NCBI RefSeq assembly: GCF_005670685.2
Contig: NZ_CP062008.1
Span: forward strand, 1,736,001-1,800,000
DNA: 64,000 bases
Direction of reading: 5' to 3'
From: Mycolicibacterium mucogenicum DSM 44124
GTDB taxonomy: Bacteria > Actinomycetota > Actinomycetes > Mycobacteriales > Mycobacteriaceae
Shown: piece by piece, positions 50,653 to 60,795 of the stretch
Layout: the number at the start of each line of letters is the position of its first letter
Numbering within the stretch: the stretch's first letter is position 1
Notes under the pieces: generated by a model
The model's input: only the letters and a program-made list of their open reading frames with translations
Database searches by the model: none
Told to the model about the DNA's origin: nothing
Program-made: the position numbers and the translations under genes

Positions 50653-52188
50653 CTACTTGTTGGTCGAACCGGCCGTCTTCGGTCCGGTGTTCCTCGGCCC
50701 GGTGTTCTTCGGGGCTGAGTTAGTGGGCGCCGACTTCGTCTTCGGTGCCGGTTGCGACGGCTTTGCCTGCGTGGACGCTACCGGCGCCGCGGTGTCGGCA
50801 GTGGTCGCCGATGCTGTGGGCGCCAACGCCTTTGGTGTTGCTGTGCTCGATGCGGGTGCTGTCGAAGCGGCCGCGGTAACGGGTGCCGCGGTGACGGATG
50901 CGGTGGTGTCCGTCGTCTTCGCCGCTGCCGTGGTGCCACTGGCGGTTGTGTCCGTCGTCGTCGACAGTGCCTGGCCGGCAAGCGTATTGGTGGTGGCGCT
51001 GAGCGTCGTCATCGCTGCCGTGGGACTCGGGACTGTGGTCGGAGCCGGCGCACCGATCGGCTTCTGCGCATGCGTCGCCGTCCATTGGGCGATGACGTTC
51101 GCGGCGGGCTTCGGCGTCCAATCCGTTTGGAAGACACCGAGAGTGTCCTGGTCGCTGGTGCTGCCGGTGTTCCGGTCACGGGTGGTGTAGATGAACATCG
51201 GCCCCGTGTAGTTGATGCTGCTCCACGAGTTCAGGAAGTTGGAGATGAACGCCGCCTGCGTGTTGTTGTCGACGACCGAGGTCGGCTCTCCGTACTCGGT
51301 GGCCCAGATCTGCTTGCTGCCGTCGCCGGCCGCGACCATCTCCTGATGAATCGTCGCGAGCTGGTTGATCGGGGCCATCGGCCCGTACGGTGTGCCGTTC
51401 CCGAAGGGCACCTGGTACTGGTACGGGTGGAACGAGAGCGCGTCGAAATATCCTTGGGCTCCGTTGTCGTACATGCCCTGGACGTATGACGCCGCGTTGA
51501 TGGCCAGGCCAGGGGTATCGGTGACCCAGCCGACCACGCCGCCGATCACCGTCGCGTTCGGGTCAGCGGCCTTGATCGCCGGATATGCCGCCTGCAACAG
51601 CCTGGTATACGCGGCGGGATCGGGTGTCGGGTACCAGGAGGGCGCCGCGTTGGGCTCGTTCCACACCTCGTAGGCCGACACCTTGCCGGCGTAGCGCTCC
51701 GCCACTGCGCCGACGAATTGCGCGTACTGCGCGTTGTCGGCCGGCGGCGCGGCCACGGCCGGATAACCGGGCTGCACCGCCCACGCCGGCGTCGCGTTGA
51801 GCACGCCGAGGATGCCCATGTTGCGTTCGGCGGCAGCGTTCACCAGGGTGTCGACGGTGCTCCAGTTCCAATAGCCCGGTGCGGGCTCGATGTTGTTCCA
51901 CGGGAGCAGAATCCGCACGTTCTGCACGCCGAGGGACTGCATCTCGTCGAGTGTCTTGTTGATGTCGGCCGTCGACATACCGATGATGTCCGAATCGGCG
52001 AAACCCACTGTCGTGTTCGATTCGGTGATCGCCGCGGACAGCAAATAGGGCACCGGTCCGGGACCGGTGCCCACGCTCGCAAAAATCAGGCCTGCAACCC
52101 CGACCGGCAATGCCGCCGAGATTGCCACCTTCACACCGGTCTTCATCACCGGCCGTTGCTGTTGACCTCGCTTCTGTCTATGCCACAT
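50653..52188 (-). CDS. Secreted glycoside hydrolase (clan GH-A) with Thr/Ala/Ser tail
   Basis: A 511-residue protein. After a basic start, a signal/anchor segment spans about residues 16-40 (VKVAISAALPVGVAGLIFAS). A TIM-barrel domain covers about 55-390, with the clan A acid/base Glu 178 in EVWNEPN and the nucleophile Glu 298 in IWATEYGEP. Families such as GH39 or GH5 have this pattern, so it should act on a polysaccharide or glycoside at the cell surface. Residues about 400-511 are a low-complexity Thr/Ala/Ser/Pro tail, possibly O-mannosylated. The target sugar is unknown. Confidence 0.85.
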   Translation of the reverse strand: MWHRQKRGQQQRPVMKTGVKVAISAALPVGVAGLIFASVGTGPGPVPYLLSAAITESNTTVGFADSDIIGMSTADINKTLDEMQSLGVQNVRILLPWNNIEPAPGYWNWSTVDTLVNAAAERNMGILGVLNATPAWAVQPGYPAVAAPPADNAQYAQFVGAVAERYAGKVSAYEVWNEPNAAPSWYPTPDPAAYTRLLQAAYPAIKAADPNATVIGGVVGWVTDTPGLAINAASYVQGMYDNGAQGYFDALSFHPYQYQVPFGNGTPYGPMAPINQLATIHQEMVAAGDGSKQIWATEYGEPTSVVDNNTQAAFISNFLNSWSSINYTGPMFIYTTRDRNTGSTSDQDTLGVFQTDWTPKPAANVIAQWTATHAQKPIGAPAPTTVPSPTAAMTTLSATTNTLAGQALSTTTDTTASGTTAAAKTTDTTASVTAAPVTAAASTAPASSTATPKALAPTASATTADTAAPVASTQAKPSQPAPKTKSAPTNSAPKNTGPRNTGPKTAGSTNK

Positions 52189-52331
52189 CGAATTACCCCT
52201 AACCGCAATCGATTTCGCGCCCGGCTAACCCCGCTCGGGCGTCAAACACAAGTTTTGGGTGCCCCGTGCAAACTGCGGGCAAACCAGGTTGCTGTCAAAA
52301 AGCTTGGTGCGCTTGGCCGTAGGCTGGCCGC

Positions 52332-52832
52332 ATGCGGTCCATCGGCTACACCTCGGCGTTCGTCCTGCTCGCGGCATCTGCCCTGCTCACCGCCGGATGT
52401 GGCTGGAGTCCGAAAGGTCCGGACCCGGTGCCTCAGGCCGACAAGTGCACACCCGCCGACGGACCGGCGCAGAACGTCGTGACCGCGGCCATCTACGCGC
52501 TGCCGGCACCGCCGTCGGGCAAATGGACTCAGATGAGCAGCGGCCACACCGCGAACTGCGCGTTGTACTGGGTGCAGGTCGGGCAGAACAATTCGACGCC
52601 CGACAGCCTGCAGCAGGTGGTGTTCTTCAACAAGAACACGATGATCGGCACCCCGACGCCGAATGCGCGGCCGTACATCACCGTGACCGCGAGCGCTCCG
52701 GACAGTGCGACGGTGCAATACCAATGGCAGCAGGGCAAGGATCAGCCGGGGATGCCGACCGGTATCGGCAGTGTGCGGTTCACCGTCGACGGCGGTGCGC
52801 TCAAGGCGCTGGACCCGATTCCCGGGCCGTGA
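52332..52832 (+). CDS. lppP: LppP/LprE-family lipoprotein
   Basis: A 166-residue lipoprotein precursor. The signal segment SAFVLLAASALLTAGC ends in a lipobox with the lipidated Cys at 23. The mature part has GKWTQMSSGHTANCALYWVQ, GTPTPNARPYITVT and QYQWQQGKDQPGMPTGIGSV, which match the LppP/LprE family as I remember it. Family members are cell-envelope proteins of unclear role. It is convergent with the MarR gene. Confidence 0.75.
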   Translation: MRSIGYTSAFVLLAASALLTAGCGWSPKGPDPVPQADKCTPADGPAQNVVTAAIYALPAPPSGKWTQMSSGHTANCALYWVQVGQNNSTPDSLQQVVFFNKNTMIGTPTPNARPYITVTASAPDSATVQYQWQQGKDQPGMPTGIGSVRFTVDGGALKALDPIPGP

Positions 52833-52835
52833 GCG

Positions 52836-53279
52836 TCAGTGCGCGGCGAGCAGGCCGCGCATGATCTCGACGGCGGCGGCCAGGGTGTCCCGGTCGGTGC
52901 TGTCGAGTTCCGCCAGGAACGGGTCGATGGCGTTTCCGCGGTCGGCGCGAACCTGCGCCAGGGTGGCGATGCCCTGCGGTGTGATGCTGATGAGGACGGC
53001 GCGGGCGTCGTCGGGATCGACGGTGCGGGACACCAGTCCGGCGTCCTCAAGGCGACGGACCTGGGTCGTCATCGTGGGCTGTGAGCAGTGGTCGAGCGCG
53101 GCGAGATCGGAGATGCGGGCGCGGCCCTCGGCTTCGATGGTGGAGAGCAAGCGGGCCTGCGCGAAGGGGAGCGGGAGCCGGACGCGCTGATTGGCCAGGC
53201 GGTTGATGCGTGCAACGACGGCGAGCAGATCCGAGGCGAGGGTCGTTTCGGTCGCCGGTGCAACGGTCATGTTCCACAT
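52836..53279 (-). CDS. MarR-family transcriptional regulator
   Basis: A 147-residue winged-helix regulator. The DNA-binding part includes LPFAQARLLSTIEAEGRARI, the recognition helix in CSQPTMTTQVRRLEDAGLV and the wing SRTVDPDDARAVLISITPQG. It lies divergently from the ECF transporter gene, and a perfect palindrome sits 5 bp upstream of its ATG, so it likely represses itself and perhaps the transporter. The ATG at 53270 is an alternative start. I recall a MarR gene (Rv2327) in this position in M. tuberculosis. Confidence 0.9.
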   Translation of the reverse strand: MWNMTVAPATETTLASDLLAVVARINRLANQRVRLPLPFAQARLLSTIEAEGRARISDLAALDHCSQPTMTTQVRRLEDAGLVSRTVDPDDARAVLISITPQGIATLAQVRADRGNAIDPFLAELDSTDRDTLAAAVEIMRGLLAAH

Positions 53280-53284
53280 GGTTT

Positions 53285-53299
53285 CATAGATTCTCTATG
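53285..53299. promoter_or_regulatory. MarR operator candidate
   Basis: CATAGA-TTC-TCTATG is a perfect 6-bp inverted repeat with a 3-base spacer, in the 100-bp divergent gap between the MarR gene and the ECF transporter gene. It ends 5 bp before the MarR start, so binding would block its own transcription. Confidence 0.65.
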
Positions 53300-53379
53300 T
53301 AGTCGAACCTGTCATCGAGAGTGGTGACGGTCACAACACCGTCGAGTTTACCCGTCTACGCAGCTGGCAGAATTGTGCA

Positions 53380-55419
53380 ATGACTGCTGCCGGCACCAGA
53401 GATAAGGCCGGTCCCCTCAATCCGGGCGAGTACGCCCAGGCCGCTGTGATGGCGGCACTGAGCGCGGCCACCGCCATCATCGCCGTCGTCGTCCCGTTCG
53501 CCGCGGGGCTCGGCATGCTGGGCACGGTCCCGATGGGACTGCTGGCCTACCGCTACCGGATTCGGGTGCTGGTCGCCGCGACCATCGCCGGCAGCACCAT
53601 CGCATTCCTCATCGCCGGGATGGGCGGCCTGATGACTGTGGTGTTCTGCGCCTACATCGGCGGCCTGACGGGCATTGTCAAGCGCACGGGGCGCGGCATC
53701 GCCACCGTCCTGTGGGCGTCGGTGGTCGCGGGCGCCGCATTCGGCGCGTACGTCATCGCCATCCTGCTGCTGGTGGGACGGCTGCGGGAGCTGATCTTCG
53801 CGTCGATGACCTCGAACATCAACGGCATCGCCAACATCATCGGGGCGGTGCCCGGCGGGGAGCGGGCCGCCGACGATCTGCGTACCGGGTTCGCCGCGTT
53901 CCTGCACTACTGGCCGCTGCCGATCATGCTCTCGGTGATCCTGCACATCCTGTTCGTCACCCTGCTGGGCTGGTGGGCGCTGTCGCGGGTCTTGAAGCGG
54001 CTCTACGGGATTCCCGATGTGCACAAACTCGACACCGTCGAATCCTCCGGTCTGGTGGCGCCGGTCCCGGCACGCCTGCGCGGTGTCCGATTCCGGTACC
54101 CAGGTACCAATCGAGACGCACTCGGCCCGGTGAGCATGGACATCAACGAAGGCGAGCACGTCGCCGTCACCGGCGCCAATGGATCGGGCAAGACGACACT
54201 GATGCTCACGCTTGCGGGCCGCGCGCCGACGGCGGGCACGATCGACCGGCCGGGTGCGGTCGGCCTCGGTCGATCCGGCGGCACCGCGGTCGTCATGCAG
54301 CATCCCGAGAGCCAGGTGCTCGGCACCCGCGTGGCCGACGACGTGGTCTGGGGGCTGCCGTCGGGGACGACGATCGACGTCGAACGGCTGCTGGGTGAGG
54401 TCGGTTTGAGCGGCATGGCCGACCGGGACACCGGCGGGCTGTCGGGCGGCGAGCTGCAACGCCTCGCCGTCGCCGCCGCCCTGGCGCGCGAACCGGCACT
54501 GCTGATCGCCGACGAGGTCACGAGCATGGTCGACCAACAAGGGCGCGATGTCCTGCTCTCGGTGCTGTCCGACCTGACCCGCCACCACCGCACCTCGCTG
54601 GTGCACATCACGCACTACAACGACGAAGCCGACTCGGCCGACCGGGTTGTCCGGCTGGACGGCGCCAGCGACAACATCGAGATGGTCGCGACCGCTCCGG
54701 TGCCGATCGTGGCCGACGGCAGCGAACCCGACGGCCCGGCGGTGCTCGAGGTCCAGGGTGTGGGGCACCAGTACGGCAGCGGGACGCCGTGGGAATCAAC
54801 GGCTTTGCGCGATATCAGCTTCACCGTCCACGAGGGCGAGGGTGTGCTGATCCACGGGCTCAACGGCTCCGGCAAGTCCACGCTGGCCTGGATTCTGGCC
54901 GGTCTCACCGTGCCCACGACCGGCAGCTGTCTGCTCGACGGCAAACCGGTCTCGGATCAGGTTGGTGCCGTGGCGATCTCGTTCCAGGCGGCGCGGCTGC
55001 AGTTGATGCGGTCGCGCGTCGGTGCCGAAATCGCGTCGGCCGCGGGCTTCTCGAAGCGCGACACCGTCCGGATCGCCGAGGCGCTCGCGATGGTCGGGCT
55101 CGACCCCGAGCTGGCCGACCGTCGCATCGATCAGCTCAGCGGCGGCCAGATGCGCCGGGTCGTGTTGGCGGGGCTGCTGTCTCGTCGTCCGCGCGCCCTG
55201 ATCCTCGACGAGCCGCTGGCCGGGCTGGACGCCGCGAGCCAGCGCGGCCTGGTGACGTTGCTCGCCGAGCTGCGCCGGACCACGGGGCTGACGGTCGTCG
55301 TCATCTCGCACGACTTCGCCGGGCTCGACGAACTCTGTCCGCGCATCCTGCATCTGCACCGCGGCGAACTCGCCGACCAGTCGGCGCAAGCACCGCTCAC
55401 CGCGGGAGGACGATCATGA
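53380..55419 (+). CDS. ECF-type transporter: fused S-component-like and double ATPase protein
   Basis: A 679-residue protein. The N-terminal ~210 residues hold about six membrane helices ([56 protein letters not shown]) like a substrate-binding S-component. Two ABC ATPase domains follow. The first has Walker [11 protein letters not shown] near 265, signature [11 protein letters not shown] and [10 protein letters not shown]; the second has [10 protein letters not shown] near 493, signature [11 protein letters not shown] and [10 protein letters not shown]. It would import a micronutrient such as a vitamin or metal with EcfT downstream. I recall Rv2326 as similar. The substrate is unknown. Confidence 0.88.
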   Translation: MTAAGTRDKAGPLNPGEYAQAAVMAALSAATAIIAVVVPFAAGLGMLGTVPMGLLAYRYRIRVLVAATIAGSTIAFLIAGMGGLMTVVFCAYIGGLTGIVKRTGRGIATVLWASVVAGAAFGAYVIAILLLVGRLRELIFASMTSNINGIANIIGAVPGGERAADDLRTGFAAFLHYWPLPIMLSVILHILFVTLLGWWALSRVLKRLYGIPDVHKLDTVESSGLVAPVPARLRGVRFRYPGTNRDALGPVSMDINEGEHVAVTGANGSGKTTLMLTLAGRAPTAGTIDRPGAVGLGRSGGTAVVMQHPESQVLGTRVADDVVWGLPSGTTIDVERLLGEVGLSGMADRDTGGLSGGELQRLAVAAALAREPALLIADEVTSMVDQQGRDVLLSVLSDLTRHHRTSLVHITHYNDEADSADRVVRLDGASDNIEMVATAPVPIVADGSEPDGPAVLEVQGVGHQYGSGTPWESTALRDISFTVHEGEGVLIHGLNGSGKSTLAWILAGLTVPTTGSCLLDGKPVSDQVGAVAISFQAARLQLMRSRVGAEIASAAGFSKRDTVRIAEALAMVGLDPELADRRIDQLSGGQMRRVVLAGLLSRRPRALILDEPLAGLDAASQRGLVTLLAELRRTTGLTVVVISHDFAGLDELCPRILHLHRGELADQSAQAPLTAGGRS

Positions 55420-56252
55420 CGGCCCCAGCCGCCCAGCGCCGGTCGATGGTGCTGCTGCGTCCCGTGCCCGGCACGTCGCCCATCCATAGGCTGTGGGCCG
55501 GCACCAAACTCATCGTGGTGGCGCTGATCGGCGTCGTTCTGACGATCTATCCCGGTTGGGTGCCCATCGGGTTGGTCGCGCTGCTGGTGCTGCTGACGGC
55601 GTGGCTGGCGCACATCCCGCGCAGCGTGCTGCCGTCGGTGCCGCGCCTGGTCTGGGTGCTGCTGTTGCTCGGCGGCGGCACGGCTGCCCTCGCCGGGGGC
55701 GACCCGTTCCTCGACGTCGGTTCGCTGCATCTTGGCCTGGGCGGCCTGCTGAACTTCCTGCAGATCACCGTGCTGTCGATCGTGCTGCTGGGGCTGGGCG
55801 GCCTGGTCTCGTGGACCACCAATGTCGCCGAGATCGCGCCTGCCGTGGCGACTTTGGGCCGGCCGCTGAAGTGGCTGCGGATACCCGTCGATGAGTGGGC
55901 CGTGACATTGGCCCTGGGACTGCGCGCGTTCCCGATGCTGATCGACGAATACCGCGTGCTGTTCGCGGCCCGCAGGTTGCGGCCAAAGGTGCGGCCGGAG
56001 ACTCGCCGGGAGCGCAGTCGGCAGCGTCGCGCCGAGATCGTCGACCTGCTGGCCGCCGCGATCACGGTGGCGCTGCGCCGCGGCGACGAGATGGGTGACG
56101 CCATCACCGCGCGTGGCGGGGTGGGCCAGATCGTCGCGAGTCCGGCGCGCCCGGGCCGAGCCGACGCGGTGGCGTTGCTGATGGTCGTCGCGATGTGTGC
56201 GTTGTCGCTGTGGGTTGAGGCGGCCACGCCGCTGGCCACCCACCGGTTCTAG
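55416..56252 (+). CDS. EcfT-like transmembrane coupling protein
   Basis: A 278-residue membrane protein coupled to the previous gene by ATGA overlap and GGGAGGA. It has about five helices ([67 protein letters not shown], and one near the end), a cytosolic domain with the EcfT-type Ala-Arg-Gly motif in GDAITARGG and [20 protein letters not shown]. It should join the ATPases to the S-component. It is convergent with uspC, overlapping by 4 bp. Confidence 0.88.
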   Translation: MTAPAAQRRSMVLLRPVPGTSPIHRLWAGTKLIVVALIGVVLTIYPGWVPIGLVALLVLLTAWLAHIPRSVLPSVPRLVWVLLLLGGGTAALAGGDPFLDVGSLHLGLGGLLNFLQITVLSIVLLGLGGLVSWTTNVAEIAPAVATLGRPLKWLRIPVDEWAVTLALGLRAFPMLIDEYRVLFAARRLRPKVRPETRRERSRQRRAEIVDLLAAAITVALRRGDEMGDAITARGGVGQIVASPARPGRADAVALLMVVAMCALSLWVEAATPLATHRF

Positions 56253-57571
56253 CGCTCGGCCGCGGCGTTGGCCGCCTGCTGCGCGGCGGTCAAGGTCGAT
56301 GCGACCGGCGCGCGGCCGAGGAACATCTCGTCGAAAAACGGTCTGATGGACTGGAATCCGGCCGGGAAGCCCGCACCGCCGGGAGCCGGGAGACGGGGGC
56401 CGTTCAGCACGGTGAAGAACGGCTGCACGTCGACACCGCGCCGTTTCCAGTAGTCGAAGTAAACCGGTTGGGCGGCCAGCACAGCCGGCACTGCCGCGCC
56501 TTTGGCGCCCAGGAACGCGTTTCCGTCGGCGCTGCCCATCCACTGCAGCACTGCCCGCACCGCATCGGGATGGCGAGTGGCCGAATTGGCCGCGGCGGCA
56601 ATCCCGTTGGTGACGCTGACGCGGCCTGCCGGTCCGCTGGGCAGCATCGCCACGCCCCATCGGAAGCGCGCCTGATCGGCGATGGCGGCCAGGTTGTAGG
56701 TGCCCGACTGGAACAGCGCCATGCGGCCCTGCAGGAACTGGTTGCGGGAGAAGTCGCCGTTGCCGTTGGTGTCGGCGGCCGAGGGGGAGACGTGGTCGGC
56801 GTTGATCAGCCGCACCAAGTACTCGAAAGCTGTTCGGGCCCCCGGATTGTCGAACGCGAACCGGTCACCATCGCTGAAGGTGCCGCCGGCCGAGCCGATG
56901 TAGTTGAGATAGATGCCCTGCAGATCGTTGGCGGCGTTGTAGCCCCACTGCCGGACCTGCGCGGGGTCGAATCCCGGTGTCCCCGCCTGGTTTCCGTGCC
57001 GGTCCAGGGTCAGCCGGGACAGCAGCGGACGCAGCGTGTCATCGGCGCCGGGGGACCAGCGCAGCGTGTCCAGGTCGGCGGTCTCGATTCCGGCGGCTGC
57101 CAGCAGGTCCGCGTTGTAGTACACCGCGATGCCGCCGTCGGTCAGTTGTGGTACCGCCCACAGGGTCCCGTCACGCGTGAACTGCTGGTTCACCGACCGG
57201 TCCCACGCGTCGGCGGCGCCGGGGCCCAACAGTTTTCCGATGTCGAGCAGCCGGCCGGTGTCCGCGTAGCCGGCCAGGTAGGCATTGGACAGCCAGAAGA
57301 TGTCGTCGGCGCCGCCGCCGGCGACATCGGTGCGCAGCGAATCGAAATACGACGCGTAGGCGACGACGTCGACCCGGACCTCGATGTCCGGATGCCGGCG
57401 GGTGAATTCCGCGAAGGACGACCGGTACGCCGCCGCGACCTGCGCGTCCCACAGCCGCACCGTGACAACGGTTTTCCCGGTGTCCTGCGTCCGGCCCAGG
57501 ATTACGGCGGCCACCAGGAGCACCGCCATGGTGGCGGCCAGGGCGATGACGAACCGGGTGGAGAACTTCAT
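56249..57571 (-). CDS. uspC: UspC-like sugar-binding protein of ABC importer
   Basis: A 440-residue extracellular solute-binding protein, family 1. The N-terminus is a signal/anchor ([20 protein letters not shown]). It has [56 protein letters not shown] and [17 protein letters not shown], as in sugar-binding proteins. It overlaps the end of uspB by ATGA. I recall UspABC of M. tuberculosis as an aminosugar transporter. No lipobox Cys is seen. It captures the substrate outside the membrane for UspA/UspB. Confidence 0.9.
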   Translation of the reverse strand: MKFSTRFVIALAATMAVLLVAAVILGRTQDTGKTVVTVRLWDAQVAAAYRSSFAEFTRRHPDIEVRVDVVAYASYFDSLRTDVAGGGADDIFWLSNAYLAGYADTGRLLDIGKLLGPGAADAWDRSVNQQFTRDGTLWAVPQLTDGGIAVYYNADLLAAAGIETADLDTLRWSPGADDTLRPLLSRLTLDRHGNQAGTPGFDPAQVRQWGYNAANDLQGIYLNYIGSAGGTFSDGDRFAFDNPGARTAFEYLVRLINADHVSPSAADTNGNGDFSRNQFLQGRMALFQSGTYNLAAIADQARFRWGVAMLPSGPAGRVSVTNGIAAAANSATRHPDAVRAVLQWMGSADGNAFLGAKGAAVPAVLAAQPVYFDYWKRRGVDVQPFFTVLNGPRLPAPGGAGFPAGFQSIRPFFDEMFLGRAPVASTLTAAQQAANAAAER

Positions 57572-58380
57572 TTCAAGCCGGTGACGACGATGGAGCGGAC
57601 GATGTGCCGGCCCAGCACGCTGAACAGCAGGATCAGCGGCACGATCGCGACGGTCGTCGCGGCCAGCACCACGGTCCACTGGGCGTCGAATTGGGATTGC
57701 AGGCCCGCGGTGGCGACGGTCAGCACGCGCCACGACGAGCCGCTGGTGATCACCAGCGGCCACATGAAGCTGTTCCATTGCGAGACAACGGTGATCAGGC
57801 CCAGCGTGACCAGAATCGACCGGCTGGCCGGCAGCACTACGTGCACGATGACGTCCAGCGTGCCGGCACCGTCGATGCGGGCGGCGCGGATGAGGTCGGC
57901 CGGGATGGACCGGAAGTACTCGCGCAGTAAGAAGATCGCGTAAGGCGAGCCGAACATGAACGGCAGTACCAAAGCCCAGAAGGTGTTGCGCAGCCCGGCC
58001 TCGGCCATCATGAGATACAGCGGCACGACCGTCACTGTCGCGGGCACCATCAGGGTGGCCAGGTACAACCAGAACAGGGTGTCGCGTCCCGGAAATTCGA
58101 GCCGCGCGAAGGCGTACGCCGCCGTCACCGAGAAGGCCAGCTGGCCCAACAGGATGACCGCCGTCATCAATGCGGTGACCAGTGCGGCCCGGCCGAAACC
58201 GGCGTCGGACAACGCGGTGTAGTTGGCCAGCGTCGGTGGATTCGGCAGGGACAACGGCGATTCGGTGTTGAACTGGCGGGCCGAGGTGAACGACGTCAGC
58301 AGGCCCAGCCCGAACGGCACCAAGGTGATCGCGGCGGCGAGCACCAGCACCGCATAGATGAGCGCGTTACGTGAGGTCAT
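57568..58380 (-). CDS. uspB: UspB-like ABC sugar permease
   Basis: A 270-residue binding-protein-dependent permease with six helices. The EAA loop that contacts the ATPase reads IPADLIRAARIDGAG near residues 160-174. Other signature parts are LLTSFTSARQF and ILVTLGLITVVSQWNSFMWP. It overlaps uspA by 14 bp and is coupled to uspC. The start at ATG 58380 is chosen; an upstream in-frame extension into uspA is rejected. Confidence 0.92.
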   Translation of the reverse strand: MTSRNALIYAVLVLAAAITLVPFGLGLLTSFTSARQFNTESPLSLPNPPTLANYTALSDAGFGRAALVTALMTAVILLGQLAFSVTAAYAFARLEFPGRDTLFWLYLATLMVPATVTVVPLYLMMAEAGLRNTFWALVLPFMFGSPYAIFLLREYFRSIPADLIRAARIDGAGTLDVIVHVVLPASRSILVTLGLITVVSQWNSFMWPLVITSGSSWRVLTVATAGLQSQFDAQWTVVLAATTVAIVPLILLFSVLGRHIVRSIVVTGLK

Positions 58381-59239
58381 AGCTGACCCGCCGGCGGAAG
58401 TAGATGTGCTGCACCAGGGTGATGCCAAGAAGCAGGACGAACAGGATCAGGGCCATGACCGCGGCACGGCCCACGGCTGCCGAGCCGAATGCCTCCGCAT
58501 AGATGCGGTGGGCGATCAGGTCGGTGCGGCCCTCGGGGCCGCCGCCCGTCAGCGCGTAGACGGTGTCGAAGACCTGCGCCGCGCTGACGATGCCCGTCAC
58601 CAGGACGAAGAACAGTGTCGGGCGCAGCATGGGCAGGGTGATGCGGCGGAACCGTTGCCAGGCCGTCGCCCCGTCGATGCGGGCCGCGTCGTGAACGTCG
58701 TTGGGGATAGCCAGGATTCCGGCGAGGAAGAACAGCGTCACGTAGCCGACGTTGGTCCACACCGTCACCGCCGAAACGAGTGGGAGCGCCAGTGTGGGGT
58801 CCGTCAGCCATTCGATGCGGTGCCCGAGCACGGTGCTCACCGCGCCGTCGGTCGGGCTCAGAATCCAGCGCCACAGCACCGCGATCGCCAGCGGCGAGCA
58901 GATCCACGGCAGGACATACAGCGTGCGGAAGAACCCGGTGCCGGGCAGTCCGCGGGCCAGCAGCATTGCGGCAAGCAGCCCCAGCACCGTCTGGACCGGG
59001 ACCACCAGCGCGACGAAACCCAGCGTCACCGCCATCGAGCGGCCGAATGTCGGATCGGTCAGCACGGTGTGCCAGTTGTCCAGCCCGACGAATCGGATGG
59101 GCCCCAGCAGGTCCCAATGCTGCAGACTCAGCCAGCCGACGACCAGCATGGGGAGCAGCAGGAACATCACCACGCCGAACAGGCTGGGGGCGAGCAGCGC
59201 ATAGCCGGTCACGGTCTCCCGAAACCTGCGGCGTGCCAC
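58367..59239 (-). CDS. uspA: UspA-like ABC sugar permease
   Basis: A 290-residue permease, the partner of UspB. The EAA loop is IPNDVHDAARIDGATAWQRF near residues 175-195, and LLAPSLFGVVMFLLLPMLVV marks the first helix. Starts with GTG. It is divergent from tldD across 38 bp. No ATPase gene lies next to this set, so a shared, distant ATPase of the MsiK/SugC type would be needed. Confidence 0.92.
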   Translation of the reverse strand: MARRRFRETVTGYALLAPSLFGVVMFLLLPMLVVGWLSLQHWDLLGPIRFVGLDNWHTVLTDPTFGRSMAVTLGFVALVVPVQTVLGLLAAMLLARGLPGTGFFRTLYVLPWICSPLAIAVLWRWILSPTDGAVSTVLGHRIEWLTDPTLALPLVSAVTVWTNVGYVTLFFLAGILAIPNDVHDAARIDGATAWQRFRRITLPMLRPTLFFVLVTGIVSAAQVFDTVYALTGGGPEGRTDLIAHRIYAEAFGSAAVGRAAVMALILFVLLLGITLVQHIYFRRRVSYDLT

Positions 59240-59277
59240 CGGATCATTAAAGCGTGCGGTGCTACTACGGTGTAGCC

Positions 59278-60795
59278 GTGACTGCGCTGCGACGGGTTGA
59301 CGCCGACTTCCTGGCCTTGCCGCGCCATTTGCTGGCCGAGGCCGCGGTGTCGGCCGCGCTGGCTGCCGGTGCGAGCTACGCCGACCTCCGGATTCACCGG
59401 ATCACCACCGAACACATCCAGCTGCGTGACGGCGAACTGGAATCCTCGGTGGTCAACCGCGAGATCGGGCTGGCGGTCCGGGTGATCGTGGACGGCACCT
59501 GGGGTTTCGCCTCGCACGCCGAGCTGACGCCCGAGGTTGCGGCCGAGACCGCCCGTCGGGCCGTGCAGGTCGCCGTGGCGCTGGCGCCGCTCAATGCCGA
59601 GCGCATCGAGCTGGCTCCCGAGCCGGTCTACGCCGACGTGTCCTGGGTGTCGCCGTACCGCATCGACCCGTTCGAGGTCACCGCCGCCGACAAGATCGCG
59701 CTGCTGGGCGAGTACTCGGGCCGGTTGCTCGCATCCGACGGGGTGGACCACGTTTCGGCGGGTCTGCAGGCCGTCAAGGAGCAGGTGTTCTACGCCGACG
59801 CGTTCGGTTCGTCGATCACCCAACAGCGGGTGCGGGTGCAACCGACGATCGAGGCCGTCGCGGTCGATGCCGCGGCCGGTGCGTTCGAAACGATGCGTAC
59901 GCTGGCGCCGCCGACGGCCCGCGGCTGGGAGGCCGTCGCCGGTGACGAGGTCTGGGACTGGACAACCGAATTGGCGGAGCTGCCGACGCTGTTGGCCGAG
60001 AAGGTCAAGGCGCCCAGCGTGACGGCCGGTCCCACCGATCTGGTGATCGACCCGACCAACCTGTGGCTGACCATCCACGAATCCATCGGCCACGCCACCG
60101 AATACGACCGGGCCATCGGCTACGAAGCGGCCTACGCCGGCACGTCGTTCGCCACCCCGGACAAGCTGGGGACCATGCAATACGGGTCGCCGATCATGAA
60201 CGTCACCGCGGACCGCACCGTCGAACACGGCCTGGCGACCATCGGATTCGACGACGAAGGCGTCCGCGCGCAGAGCTGGGACCTGGTGCGCGACGGTGTC
60301 TTCGTCGGCTATCAGCTGGACCGCGTGTTCGCGCCGAAGCTCGGGGTCAGCCGGTCCAACGGCTGCTCGTACGCGGATTCACCGCACCACGTGCCGATCC
60401 AGCGGATGGCCAACGTCTCGCTGCAGCCGGGTACCGACGATCTCAGCACCGACGATCTGATCAGCCGGGTCGAGAACGGCATCTACATCGTCGGCGACAA
60501 ATCGTGGTCAATCGACATGCAGCGGTACAACTTCCAGTTCACGGGGCAGCGGTTCTTCAAGATCCGTGACGGCAAGCTGGACGGCCAGGTGCGTGACGTC
60601 GCCTATCAGGCCACCACCACCGACTTCTGGGGATCGATGGAAGCCGTTGGCGGAGAGTCGACCTGGCGTCTCGGCGGCGCGTTCAACTGCGGCAAGGCGC
60701 AGCCCGGGCAGGTGGCCGCCGTCAGCCACGGCTGCCCGTCCGCGCTCTTCCGCGGAATCAATGTGCTCAACACGCGAACTGAATCGGGGCGTTGA
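59278..60795 (+). CDS. tldD: TldD-family metallopeptidase subunit
   Basis: A 505-residue TldD/PmbA-family peptidase subunit. The zinc motif HESIGHATE near residues 268-276 gives HExxxH, with a third ligand, Cys, likely in the SNGCSYADSPHHVPIQRM region. The length fits the remembered Rv2315c. TldD and PmbA act together on peptides such as antibiotic precursors. The GTG at 59278 is chosen; an upstream start is possible. Its stop overlaps the next gene's ATG. Confidence 0.9.
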   Translation: MTALRRVDADFLALPRHLLAEAAVSAALAAGASYADLRIHRITTEHIQLRDGELESSVVNREIGLAVRVIVDGTWGFASHAELTPEVAAETARRAVQVAVALAPLNAERIELAPEPVYADVSWVSPYRIDPFEVTAADKIALLGEYSGRLLASDGVDHVSAGLQAVKEQVFYADAFGSSITQQRVRVQPTIEAVAVDAAAGAFETMRTLAPPTARGWEAVAGDEVWDWTTELAELPTLLAEKVKAPSVTAGPTDLVIDPTNLWLTIHESIGHATEYDRAIGYEAAYAGTSFATPDKLGTMQYGSPIMNVTADRTVEHGLATIGFDDEGVRAQSWDLVRDGVFVGYQLDRVFAPKLGVSRSNGCSYADSPHHVPIQRMANVSLQPGTDDLSTDDLISRVENGIYIVGDKSWSIDMQRYNFQFTGQRFFKIRDGKLDGQVRDVAYQATTTDFWGSMEAVGGESTWRLGGAFNCGKAQPGQVAAVSHGCPSALFRGINVLNTRTESGR

